Shown: positions 48,003 to 58,798 of the stretch, in pieces | Numbering within the stretch: the first letter of the stretch is position 1 | How the letters are laid out: the number at the start of each line of letters is the position of its first letter | Source: Hawksworthiomyces lignivorus | Lineage: Eukaryota; Ascomycota; Sordariomycetes; Ophiostomatales; Ophiostomataceae | DNA: 64,000 bases | Direction of reading: 5' to 3' | Assembly (NCBI GenBank): GCA_002917075.1 | Contig: NTMA01000126.1 | Location: forward strand, 37,624 to 101,623 | Position numbers and translations under genes: made by a program | The notes under the pieces: generated by a model | Seen by the model: the letters and a program-made list of their open reading frames with translations, nothing else | Database searches by the model: none | Told to the model about the DNA's origin: nothing

Positions 48003-51000
48003 ATGGTAAGTTGCTGCCAGCAGAACATACTTCTACAGCAGTTCTTCTGCTGCTACACCTCATATTATGCCATCTTGCTAACGTTCCTAGGGCTCGCGCA
48101 ACCTTGACATTGCTCGCTTTGAGGTTACTGGCGTCTTCACCCATCCTAACGCCCATGTTGACATCGTCCTCGTCCATGGCCTGAACGGCGAGCCTAAGCG
48201 AACCTGGACCGCCAAGAATGGCGTCTTCTGGCCCGCTCAACTCCTGCCGGTGACCCTCAGAGAGCACCCCGCCAACATTCTTGTTTACGGCTACAATGCC
48301 GATGTTTACTCGCATGGCCACGACGGCTCTGCAAGCGACAACTTCATCTTCCAGCGCGCTCAGACTCTCGTGGCACACCTGACGGCATATCGCAAGAACG
48401 AAGGCACCACTAACAATGCCATCATCTGGGTCGCCCACAGCCTCGGCGGCATTCTGGTCAAACGAGCCTTGCTCTACTCCAACGACGTGCGCGCTACCGA
48501 TAACGAGGCATACCGCTCCATCTACGTGTCGACCTACGCCATCGTCTTTCTCGGCACGCCGCATACTGGCGCAGGACTGGCCACCTGGGGCCGGGTTCTC
48601 CAGGCCATGAGCGATGCCATCGTACCCAAGAAGTTCTTCGAGACTGAGTCGATTCTTCTCAAGACGCTCAAGCGCGACAACGAGCGGCTGCAAGAGATCA
48701 ACAACCATTTCCTCGACATCTACCAGCGCTTTAAAATACACATGGTTCATGAGAACCACAAGACCGATCTAAAAGGCACAAAGTGAGTTTGCGCTACTTT
48801 TTAATCTTTCTTTGCTCTTTCTTTCTTCTTCTCCCCCAAATTTTCGTCTTTGGACTTTCGAATAGCATTCACAATAAAGCTTACAAATAACGCAGGATGC
48901 TTATCGTTGATGCCGACTCGGCAAGTCCGCAGCTGCCTGGTGTGACATACTACGGTATAGAAGCAACTCACTCCGGCATGTGCAAGTTCGCCGGAGAGAA
49001 CGCGCCGGGCTATCTAACCGTGGCTGTGGCTATTCGAGAGTGGGTTGAGGAAGCACCTAATGTCATCGAAGTGCGGTGGACTGTCGAGCAGGAAGACCGC
49101 GAAGCCCGCGCACGCCGCGAGATTGACGAGAGACGTATGCCATTTGTAAGTTGCCCGACTCAACCCTTGCTACCCATGCCATTCCTGGCTGCTATGTGTC
49201 CCTATGCTAGATACTTACAAAAACTCTAGAGGTCGCTACGAACTGGCGATGCCGCACGTTCTGGTAGGTTCCTACAACCCCTAAACACTTCACCCTAAGT
49301 GGCGGGTATCTCGTTTCGTGTGATGCGTTTGAGCTTTTAGTGAAACACACGTGAGCTGGATACAATTGCAGTGCGCAGAAGTGCGCAGCTGCAGGTGTGC
49401 GAGATAGAGGCGTAGCTGAATTGGAGAGCATGCACGAGAGGGAGAGATGCGCACGCAGAGTTATCCGCCACTATTTTGTCTCTTCAGTCTTATTCTACAG
49501 ATTGAGACGCGGAAACGTTGTAGAGAAATGCGCTAATATTTGATCTCTTCACTCTTTTTTTATTAGATGAATCCGAAAACGACACAAGACCAAGCCTCCC
49601 CGCGGCAAGCGCTACAAGCAATGTTGCTGCGGTGCAAACAACCGGCGTTGCAGACGCAGCAACCTCTCCTATGCCACCGCTTCAAGAATCTGTTTCGCTG
49701 AAAAACTTGGACAGTTCGACTGCAAAACCTGAGCCTCTCTTTTTGCATCCCGAGCACTTTCGTCCCAACTCATATTTCGTTGGGCGAAAGAAAGAACTCG
49801 AAGACTTGCATCGCCTACTAACTGACACAACAAAACGCGCTGAAGGAACATCTGCGGTCCTCATCCACAGCCTTCCTGGTGGTGGAAAGACCCATCTGGC
49901 GCGCCAATATGTTTTCAAGCACCGTGCCGACTACCTAGGTGGCATCTACTGGGTTCGGGCTAAGTCTGTCCCAGAGATGGAACAGTTCTACTGGAAGATC
50001 GCTAAGAATGAAGCCCTCCGGGAAGTCGTCCAAAAGAATTTGGGTGGTACAATGCCTATCACTACTGCGGAGGAGAATGCTCAGCAGCAGTTGTGTGATC
50101 CTGGGAATGTTGTCGAAATTGTTCGCCGGTGGTTCAGCAGCTTTGACCAGTGGCTTCTGGTATTCGATGGCATTATTTTCACCCCAGGCATCGAGAGATT
50201 TATTCCCGATGCGAAGAACACCAGCCTCATTTACACTTCCATCCAGAGCAATGCTACGGGCCGCCACAAGTTTGATAATCCTCAATTCTTGAAACTTGAC
50301 ATGCTAAGCCCAGAAGAAGCCCGAGTGCTGCTGTTGACGGAGATGGAAAAGAAGAAGCCCTGGACGCAGGAAGACCGTGTCCGTGCCCTCGAATTAGTTA
50401 AACTGATGGGCTGCTTACCGTTGACTGTTCACATTGCGGCACAGCACCTTAAGGCCACTCGAGAACCACTATCCAAGTATCTACGGACGTACCGTACACG
50501 GATCAGAGCCGGCGATCTGTCCGCTTACCGTTTTGTGTGGGACGAGCTTAGGTCCCGTGGTGCCAATCCAGCGTTGAACCTCATGTATATTATAGCCTTT
50601 TTTGATGGCCGTGTGCCCGTCGGCTTGCTTCATCTAGGTAAGCCATCTCCACCTACCACTTTCCCCACCCTTCATAATCCTGTGTCTTGAGAAACCTTCC
50701 TCCGTTCATAACTTGACTTCTTCTATCCGCGTCGCATAGCCTTTTGAGTCATTCGCTAATAAACACGCAGGGTTGGGTGCATTGGACAATAGAACGCCGG
50801 TTTTGACCAAAGACGTATCTCATAGGACCAAGTCTCTCAACAACAGCCTCAGGACGCTGATCGCCTTTGCCCTACTAGAGCGCTCAGAATCTGATACCAT
50901 ATCACCGACAAGTTCTCAAAGCTCAAAGCGCAGCTACAGAGGAGCGGAGTCTGTAGACCTTTTGCGTATCCACGCCGTTGTTCAGCTATTTTTTGTTGAT

Positions 51001-53844
51001 ATACTTGCCGAAGACAAACAGCTAGAATTCTGGCTAGAGCGCTCAGCTAGTGTATTCTGCCGTGCCTATGACGAAGCAGAGAAGCTCATTAAGAATGATC
51101 CAAAAGTTGGCCTCGTTGATGACTACCGCTGCTTTAAGATTCACGGCCAAAAATTGCTCGAACATCTGAACCGCAGTGAGAAGAAGGCATCCTCGATCCT
51201 TTCCTATTCTCTCAAGGAAGCCATAAAGACTATCACATCGCTGCTTACTCGATGTGAAAATGCCATATCTCAGCTCTCTGAGGCTACTCAAAAGTACATT
51301 GTCACAGAAATGGATTTGGACAATCCTACTCATGATGATTTTTTAATGGTCTCTGTGTTTGAGCGTGCCAACAGTGTGTCCGACTCTGAAGACTCAGAAA
51401 GTCCATCGAGCCAGAATAGCGCAGATAATTCTGGGAACTCATCGAGAACTGGAACGGGTTTAGAAGATGGGGAACGAGCCGGTGTGCACATTGTCAACAC
51501 AAATTTGGACATGACCATAGATTTCGATCCAGCCATGGATTTGGACGCGGAGTATGGGATGAATGACGACATGGGCGACCCTACTGACAAGGGAAAAGCG
51601 CTAATGAATCCGGTCGTGATGAACGGTCAAGAGGGAGACAGCGGCGGCAGTGCAACTATTTTTCACTCGCCTGAGCTTCTTTATTCGCCAATGGTTCCAG
51701 GCGGACACAACCCCTACCATTTCCATGTGCCATATCCACCAACGAATGATACAATTCCTGCGCCAACTACACCAGACGAGGTCAATGAGGAAGATGATGA
51801 TGCATTAACTGAGATGCCAACTCCGCACGTAGCTCCTGATGATGCAGGATGGCCGCCAGCATTTCAAATTGGATTGGAGCCCCGTTATTCTATGTCGGGT
51901 GGTGAGGACTGGAAGATGACAGTTCCTGCACACAGGACCGTCCGAAAAAATAATGACCGCCGATACCACGATAGAGCGGGAGCGTGGAGAGATAGGACTA
52001 TTAGCGATCCGCGAATTAGTGTGAGCCGTGAGTATGCAAAGGGTTCTGTCTTTATGCCACACGTCGAGTCCTCGGGTACAAGCTCGCCTAAGAACCAAAT
52101 GACGGCAGGAAGTGAAGCCGAACTCTCCCTTAACAAGCTTCGAGCGACAGCAACAGCTTCATCTCCATTGCAGCAAACAAGTCAAGCATCAGCACCGGTC
52201 ATAGAAGCTGTGGAAGACATAGGGGATGACACTGAGCCTCAAAGCCAGAACAAAGGTAGATCGCAGAGTACTGGAACGATGGATGTGAGACCGCTTTTGA
52301 CCCTCAGGGAGGCCAGTCAAAACCAGTTGGTGACTGTCAACTACAGCAACGAGGATCAGAGTGTAGCCTTGCCATCAAATACCGCTGTCCCCTCATCCAA
52401 TATCCTGAAGAGGCTGTCACAGTCTCCGCCGGCGACTTGGACAAACTCTATGCTGAAACGATTCAAAGAGAATGTTTTGCCTTCTCGCTCGAGCGCATCA
52501 ACTTCTGCGTCGCAGTCAAAGAAGCAGCAGCAGCAGCCAGAAAATATTCAACCGGATGCACTTGGCGTTTCGCATCTTCCTTCACAAGGTAACGAGGGTC
52601 ATGATGTACTTGCGACGAGCATCGATAGCTTGCTCAACTCTCAAGCTAGCGGTGGTCCTATTTTCAAGGGCTCTAGGACAGCGAATTCGACTCCCAATCA
52701 TGGTTACGGGCCTTTCGCACCGCCACCCCACCTCCCACCGGCGTACCACCACTACACGCCGGCACCTTTGAGTATGCAAGAAGGAAATATAGCTGCTACT
52801 AGTGGCGCCTCCATTCATCAATGGGAAGCACAGGTCTACCACCCGGGGCACCAGCGGCTCAGCTCTGCTGATCTTAGTTATAGCTTTGCGGGCGATGATC
52901 CAATGGTCGCGTCGTACCCGTCCATTGGTCGGCCAGGTTACTCTTTCCCACAACAGCTTCTACGACCAACCGCATTTGCAGAAGGATATTCGTCTCAGCC
53001 GATGTCGCGAAACACAAGCTCCCAATCACAACCAGGCGCAAGCGGCCAAAACCGTTTGGTTGGTCGATATCCGATAGGCCAGGCAGGAGACCCCGCTGGA
53101 GCTTCACCAACATTAGAAGAGGAGCCCTTCCACAGCCACAGTTTGCCGTCGGTCTACAATAGTCAGCCAAATATGCCCATGCCCGTGAATATGTCGTCAC
53201 CGCTCTCTCGTCGCATGAGCCGTTCGTCTTTAGTCGAGACGGAACCCTCACCACAAACGGCTAATCCCTTTCCGGACGTCACCACAAGCTATCAGCGATG
53301 GGAGGAAAGGCATGTGCAGGGCCCATACACGCACAGCTGGCGGGTGACTGAGATGCGAAGCACGCCAGCCGTCCACGCCTCATATCGACCTTCTGCCGGG
53401 GCTACGGGAGGTTTTTCTGCGGCGCATGGCAGCGGCAGCGGCAGCGGCAGCGGAGCAGGTGGTTCTGCTAGCGGCGGTGTTGCTATGGCTCGATCGCGCT
53501 CAGATTCCCTGACTGGCTCTGGTTCTGGTCATACAGGATCAGGGCCCGGCCCACGTCCTGCTTTAGATGCGCTTCCGTCGGCCGGTGCGTGGGCAGCGCG
53601 GACCAATCCTGTTGGGCCTTTGGGAGGTAGAGGCAATGGAAATATCGGCGGCGATAGCAATCCTTATCCGGCGTATTTGATGAACACAGGCGGACCCGGA
53701 TATTCGTCAGAGCCTATGTCCCGGTCTGGGTCAGGCGAGAATAATACTAATGCAAACACGAAAAAAGCACCTGGAAATGGAAATGGCACACCATCTGTCG
53801 GGAACGTATTGCAGGAGTTTGGCCGTTCACGTGACATTCAATGA
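48003..53844 (+). CDS. NLR-like protein: SesB/LipA-type hydrolase, NB-ARC, long disordered tail
   Basis: Exons 48003-48005 (just ATG), 48091-48782, 48896-49145, 49230-49263, 49567-50637 and 50771-53844 close at 1707 residues. Residues about 20-260 form an alpha/beta hydrolase of the LipA/SERAC1/SesB kind. It has VDIVLVHGLNGEPKRTW, the nucleophile elbow WVAHSLGGILVKRAL (Ser118) and a probable catalytic His257 in IEATHSGMCKF. The NB-ARC module (about 400-690) starts YFVGRKKELEDLHRLL, has Walker A LPGGGKTHLARQYV (Lys434), Walker B QWLLVFDG, sensor-like SLIYTSIQSNATG and GCLPLTVHIAAQHL. A winged-helix-like and helical part runs to about 870. The remaining 830 residues are Ser/Pro/Gly-rich and disordered, without TPR, ankyrin or WD repeats. 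In fungi this layout belongs to STAND/NLR proteins linked to non-self recognition; the function here is inferred. The start is uncertain (see findings). Confidence 0.85.
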
Positions 53845-54645
53845 TACGCCAGTGTGTATCGGTATCGTTGGGTCTTTTATGTTTCTTTTCATCGTATTAT
53901 ATTTTGGTGTTTCCTTTCTTTGATTTTAAGGTTTTTTAGTTTGTTAGTATAATGGTTTTATTGTATTGTGTCTTCTACCCTCTTTTTTCATTTTCTGGTA
54001 TGGCAAATAGTTTTCAGCATGTCACAGGCCTAAGCATTCATCATTCTAATACCACTTTCCCTTTTGTTATTTTTTTTTCTCCCGGGGCTATACAATAGTT
54101 ATCTTATTCTTGCTTTCTGCTATAGTTTTCGGGTTGCATTGCATTGCATCTGGTTCTATATTCTACTTGTCTAAATCATCCATTGCATTATGTGGTAGCG
54201 ATAGACAAAAAACAACTATGGATATACACAATAGCTTGATTTCTTTGCAAATAAAACGCTGTCTTTCGTCTCCTTTTGCAGATTCTTCTATTGGAAAGTT
54301 GTCGTTTTGCCTATATTAAAGGCTTCCTAGCTTGCCTCTTCAACTTATGCATGGATATATATGTACATATTCTGATTGCCTTTTTGTACTTCTAAACAGA
54401 AATATTTAGTGCTGAATAACAAAAATTTCACATGCTCTCTTTGCAAACCCGTACGCCTTTGCCCATTACCAAGAAACGCATGCTTTCTCAGAAGCCCCCC
54501 AAAAAGGCAGAATAATAGGAATAAAAAGCGCAACATTAAAAAAAGTAACGATGAAAAACAACGCTCAAAACTCCAGGGGCGATGCAGGTCATTTTCCATC
54601 TTTGCTGTTGGTATCATATGCTCTGACGCTCGACTAGAAAACATT
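53845..54645. other. Convergent 3' spacer NLR-like gene / EXO1
   Basis: 801 bases, T-rich on the left (3' flank of the NLR-like gene), with no further gene. AATAAA-like hexamers occur on both strands. Confidence 0.5.
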
Positions 54646-57153
54646 TCAAACGCACAAGAATCGAGACAGATCTATACGACCCGTTGTAACGTCTCGTTGT
54701 TTGTCCCCAACCTTCTGGTCACATTCATCGTCCTCTTCATCCTCAACGTCACTATCAGGGACAATTTGGTCTTCGCTACCTTGCGGTTGGTTTAGGGCCT
54801 CAACTTCTGCCAGATTGGCAGGTGGAAGCGGCACAAAGGAAGGGTTGACAGGTGTAGAAGCTTCCATACTGCGTCGGACTTTCTTAGCACCATTCCGCAT
54901 GGATCGTTCTGGCCGCATCGTTGAATTGGCCTCTACAAGATCACTAAGGCTCATCCGAGGCCCTTTTTCTAGTCGGGGGCGGTCTTGCCTCCGAGTAGTA
55001 GAAGGTGGTGTAAATAGTGCCGGTTTGATTGTCTCTTGTCTTTGACTTCCCACAAGACTGGACTCTGGTGTGGGCAGCCCATGGGCCATTCGCGTGCCGG
55101 GTGCATACGAGAATCGGCTCAACGACGGACGGCTCTCCGGTGTTTCTGTCAACCCGAGAGTCTTGCTCTCCGGCTTAGATTTCTGGCTAGCAGGACTCTC
55201 TGGCACCTCTATTCCATCGCTTGCGGGACCAGGGACCAGTCTACTCTCTTTAGTCTTATTCTTTGAGGATGAACTAGACTCGGCCTCTGGGACCTGTGCA
55301 TCTTCAAAAACTTTCATAGACTTCTTTGATTTATTTGATGGGACCGATTCCCAGCCGTCGAAGTCCGGAAGACTCAACATAGCATCCTCGACAGAGTCGT
55401 CCGACATAAGGAAGCCTTTCGCCTGAAGTTTCGCTTCTTTTGGTGGTGGAGACGCGTGTTTGGGTGAGGCTGCAGCAACAGGAAAGTATTTGCTTCGCTC
55501 CAAAGTTTTTGGTGGAGGACTATTGTCAAGGTTATGAAGATGTAACCGCGCCTTCTTTTGTGGTCTTGTCGACGAAAGCGTTGCCTGGGTGGTACCGAAA
55601 GTAGTCGATGGCTGTGGGGCTGGTGGAGGAAGCATGGAAGAAGTCTTGCGGCGGTTTGCAATATTTGCTGTGGAAGAGGGCGATGAGCATAGTTGCAAAA
55701 GTCTCGATAATGGCTCTGTTTGTCGTCGCCTTAAGCGAGGGCTTCCAGCAATAGAGCCCAAGGGACGAGAGGAACCTGAGGATTGGCTAAGTGATGTGCG
55801 GCCGCCGTCGACATACGGTCGGGGAAGCGGGAATACACGAGGTGCCAGCCCGTTTTGGGTCAAGGCAGCGACCTGCTGCCGGTCAACGGCAAAACAGTTC
55901 GGGTCCATGGCTCCAAGTGGAATCCGCTGTGCCGAGTCTTGCCGTTTGCCGAAATATTCGCTTATCGGTTTTCCAGATGACTGTTGTTGGCTCTGCGTTG
56001 GGCGCGAAAATGGAGACGAATTTGTTCCAGAGCAGCTGCTTGCCCTCCGCTTCTTTCCTGGAGATGGTGGCAGAATAATGAGCTCCTTCGTGATGGGGTT
56101 CATGTCGCCCACCGCGACGGCTCGTGCAGTCTCGTGGTCGATTTTGTGGCCGATGAATCGCATCTCGTCGACATCTAGCCCGGACGTTGGTTCGGTGAGG
56201 AGCACAAGTTCTTGCTTCACAGGGCAGAATACACGTTGGTGCAAAAAGGTCAGCTCTGCCTGGCGGAAGGCAGCGAGGTAATTCTCAGATACTTTGAATT
56301 TTCCGTCAAACTGGAGCATGCGGATGACTTTTTCAACGGTCTTGTGCTTTCGGATCAAGCGGTATGCCGTCTTGAGGCCGATGTTGCCGATGCTGTCCAA
56401 GTAGTCACAGCCGCTCAGAATGGCCATTTGGCGGAACTCGCGGTCTGTCCAATCCGTAAGAGATATTTCCCGGCACGCACAGAATTCTCGGCGGTTGATC
56501 TCGATGCAGTGTCCATGCATATCCAGCTTCGTCAGCAGCCGCTTTGCTCCGAATACGAGGAGGTCCGAGTCTTCGGAGAGGATACCGCTGACGAGGCCAT
56601 GGCGCTCGAGATAGACCATCTGGGCGTCCGCCTCATATGGTGCGACAACGTAGGGGAGGCCTAGCTTCTTGAGCTCTTCAATTAGATGACGAGCCATTTC
56701 AGGGGTGATGTCGATGGCCTTTTGGAACTCGAGAAAGGCTTGCTTCTGATTTCCGGCCTTCATGAGTTCTTGGCCAGCCTTGCGGCTTTCTTCTCGGCGC
56801 TTCGCGCGAGAGGCTTCCGTGGCAGCTTTGCTGGGTAGAAAATCGCCGTCAAAAACCAGATAGGGCGTCACGCCAAAGTGCTGGACCATCCGGACGCGGT
56901 TTAATACGCTGTCGACGTACTTCCGCGTCGGTTTGCCTTGAGCCAGCTCAATGGCACAGCTGATGGCGCCACGATGGAGCCATCCGTAGGCATCGACGGC
57001 GAACGTCTCGCCTGCGAACTTCCTGAGCTCCGTGGGTCGCTGGATCGACTTGAGGAGCGGGAGCAAGCCTAGACGATGTCAGGACAATGAGTCACATGGA
57101 CAAAGAGAATAGCTAGCCGCAGAGAACACTGTCACCTTACCTGAAATACCCAT
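54646..57153 (-). CDS. EXO1: Exonuclease 1
   Basis: Exo1 is the 5'-to-3' DNA exonuclease and flap nuclease of mismatch repair and double-strand-break resection. Exon 1 is only 13 bases (57153-57141, MGIS plus one base); after a 72-base intron, exon 2 is 57068-54646. The protein is 811 residues. The XPG-N domain has FAVDAYGWLHRGA (Asp30) and LVFDGDFLPSK. The XPG-I domain has PYEADAQMVYLE and LSEDSDLLVFGAKRLL, and the helix-hairpin-helix region reads LSGCDYLDSIGNIGLKTAYR. All metal-binding acids visible in these motifs are present. The C-terminal 450 residues are disordered, Ser/Pro-rich and probably carry Mlh1/Msh2 contacts, as in the family. It is divergent from TMA16. Confidence 0.97.
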
Positions 57154-58032
57154 CCTGGGGACGTTCAATAGACTGCGTCCGGCGGCGGAGGGATTCGATC
57201 AGGGTCAAAGAGGCGCGTCAAATTTTAGCAGCCATTCGTCTCTTCCGTTGGTGGCAGTGCGCGGTGATCGAGGACCGTCGTGAAGACCCGGAAACACGGA
57301 AGAAGCAAGAGACAACAAAGCTGTGCCAGAGGCACTTTTCAGCCTGATTACACTCCAGGTCGCGGTAAGCAAAATATAGGATATCGTCAAAGTAAAAAGA
57401 CGCGGCGTGTGTATCGCTAATGGAACAGAATGACAAAATATATAGACGTCCGAACTCAAGGAGCGACCAAAATGAACCAGAGATCTGAAGCTATAATAGA
57501 AAGAAATGGCAATGATAGTTGAAATCGGTGAAGAAGAGTCTCACTAGACGCGGCAAGAACTTAAAGGAAACCAGTTATGGGGCAATGATAGACCGCGTCG
57601 AGCTCCTTCCCTGCTGCGGAGGAGAAGATGGGAGTTCGCCGCGTCTCCATTCGCGATTTTTATGTCATATACAACGAGACTGCTCCGCTTCTGGCAAGAC
57701 CCAAGGAGACCGCGTTCCAGCGCGTACCTGCTGAACTTGCTAGGCGGCTCTTCTAAATTGGGATTAGTGGGACGCGGCCCGCTATTTCCAGGGCAACTGC
57801 AATGATTGATCGCCCCTCCCCCACCAGTTAGAAAGAGATAGAGATAGAGAGAGACCCATTAAAAAAAATAAATTGCTAGAGATTTTTTTTAAAAAAAAAA
57901 AAAAGATAATTAAAAAAAAAAGTTGGTTGAGGCTGTCTATGGACGTCATAAGAAAACCTTACAACGCAACGTCTTCCACCGGCTGGCAGGATACGACACT
58001 TTAACACAGTTGCATCACAACATACACGCACA
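57154..58032. promoter_or_regulatory. Divergent promoter region, EXO1 / TMA16
   Basis: 879 bases between divergent starts. A low-complexity GA then A/T run lies at about 57835-57922, close to the TMA16 start. No defined site was identified. Confidence 0.4.
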
Positions 58033-58798
58033 ATGCCTCGAACACTCGAAAAGACGCGCAAGCAGATTGCCAAAAAGAAAGGAGCCCTCGGTGCTCTGCA
58101 CGAAGGATCGCGGGACTCTCGTCGTCTTCGCAAGGCGCTTGTTCGGGACGAGAGACTCGAAAAAATTGCATCGACAAGGAGAAAGCAAGAGCAGCCTATG
58201 GGTGTGTGGTTGCATCTGAATCGCATTGCAATATTGTCTTTTGGATGACTACATGCTGACTTGCAGCAGTCGACCGTGCCGCTTTCTTCCAAGAGCTTGT
58301 CCGCGGAAAAGAAAACGAAGTGTTCGACGCTGGAGAGTTTCAAGACGCTGTCAGAAGGTGCGTCGTGCTCTGGTTTCATTTATTTTATTTCGTATACCCT
58401 AGAATATTCTCTGCTGACAAGGTTCTTGCCCGATATTTCCAGCTTCGTGCGTCAATATGACGAAGAAATGGCAGAACTGAAGCGGACACGCCGTGCTGGT
58501 AGACCGCCAAGCACCAGAGAAGATCTGGTGAAGATCAAGATTGCTGCATTGGAGAAGGAGTTCCAAAATGGTTTCCGTATGTTGTGACATGCATTTTATG
58601 ACCTGCAAGGCCACGAAAACAGGGCGATCAGTCAACTAACTGCGAAATCCAGTGGTACCGGACCTCGCCGACAAAGAAAACGTCTCTGCTCTGGAGCGCT
58701 GGGAAGGCTCATGGGCGCAGCTAACAAGCCTCAGCTGGGTCCGTATTACAGATGCCGGCGTGGTGCGGCCGGCGGCATTCCCCCCGAACAAGGACTAG
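58033..58798 (+). CDS. TMA16: Translation machinery-associated protein 16
   Basis: Tma16 associates with pre-60S ribosomes. Exons 58033-58201, 58267-58357, 58443-58576 and 58653-58798 close at 179 residues, as expected (yeast 178). It starts MPRTLEKTRKQIAKKKGALG and continues ALHEGSRDSRRLRKALVRDE, the basic N-terminus of the family. Later conserved stretches are VDRAAFFQELVRGKE, FVRQYDEEMAELKRTRRAGR, PPSTREDLVKIKIAALEKEF and LVPDLADKENVSALERWEGS. The second exon begins with CA completing a GCA codon across the splice. The stop is TAG. Confidence 0.94.

Noticed and set aside
58015..58587. Alternative unspliced reading of TMA16
   Set aside because: The four-exon model reproduces the whole Tma16 family sequence and closes in frame.
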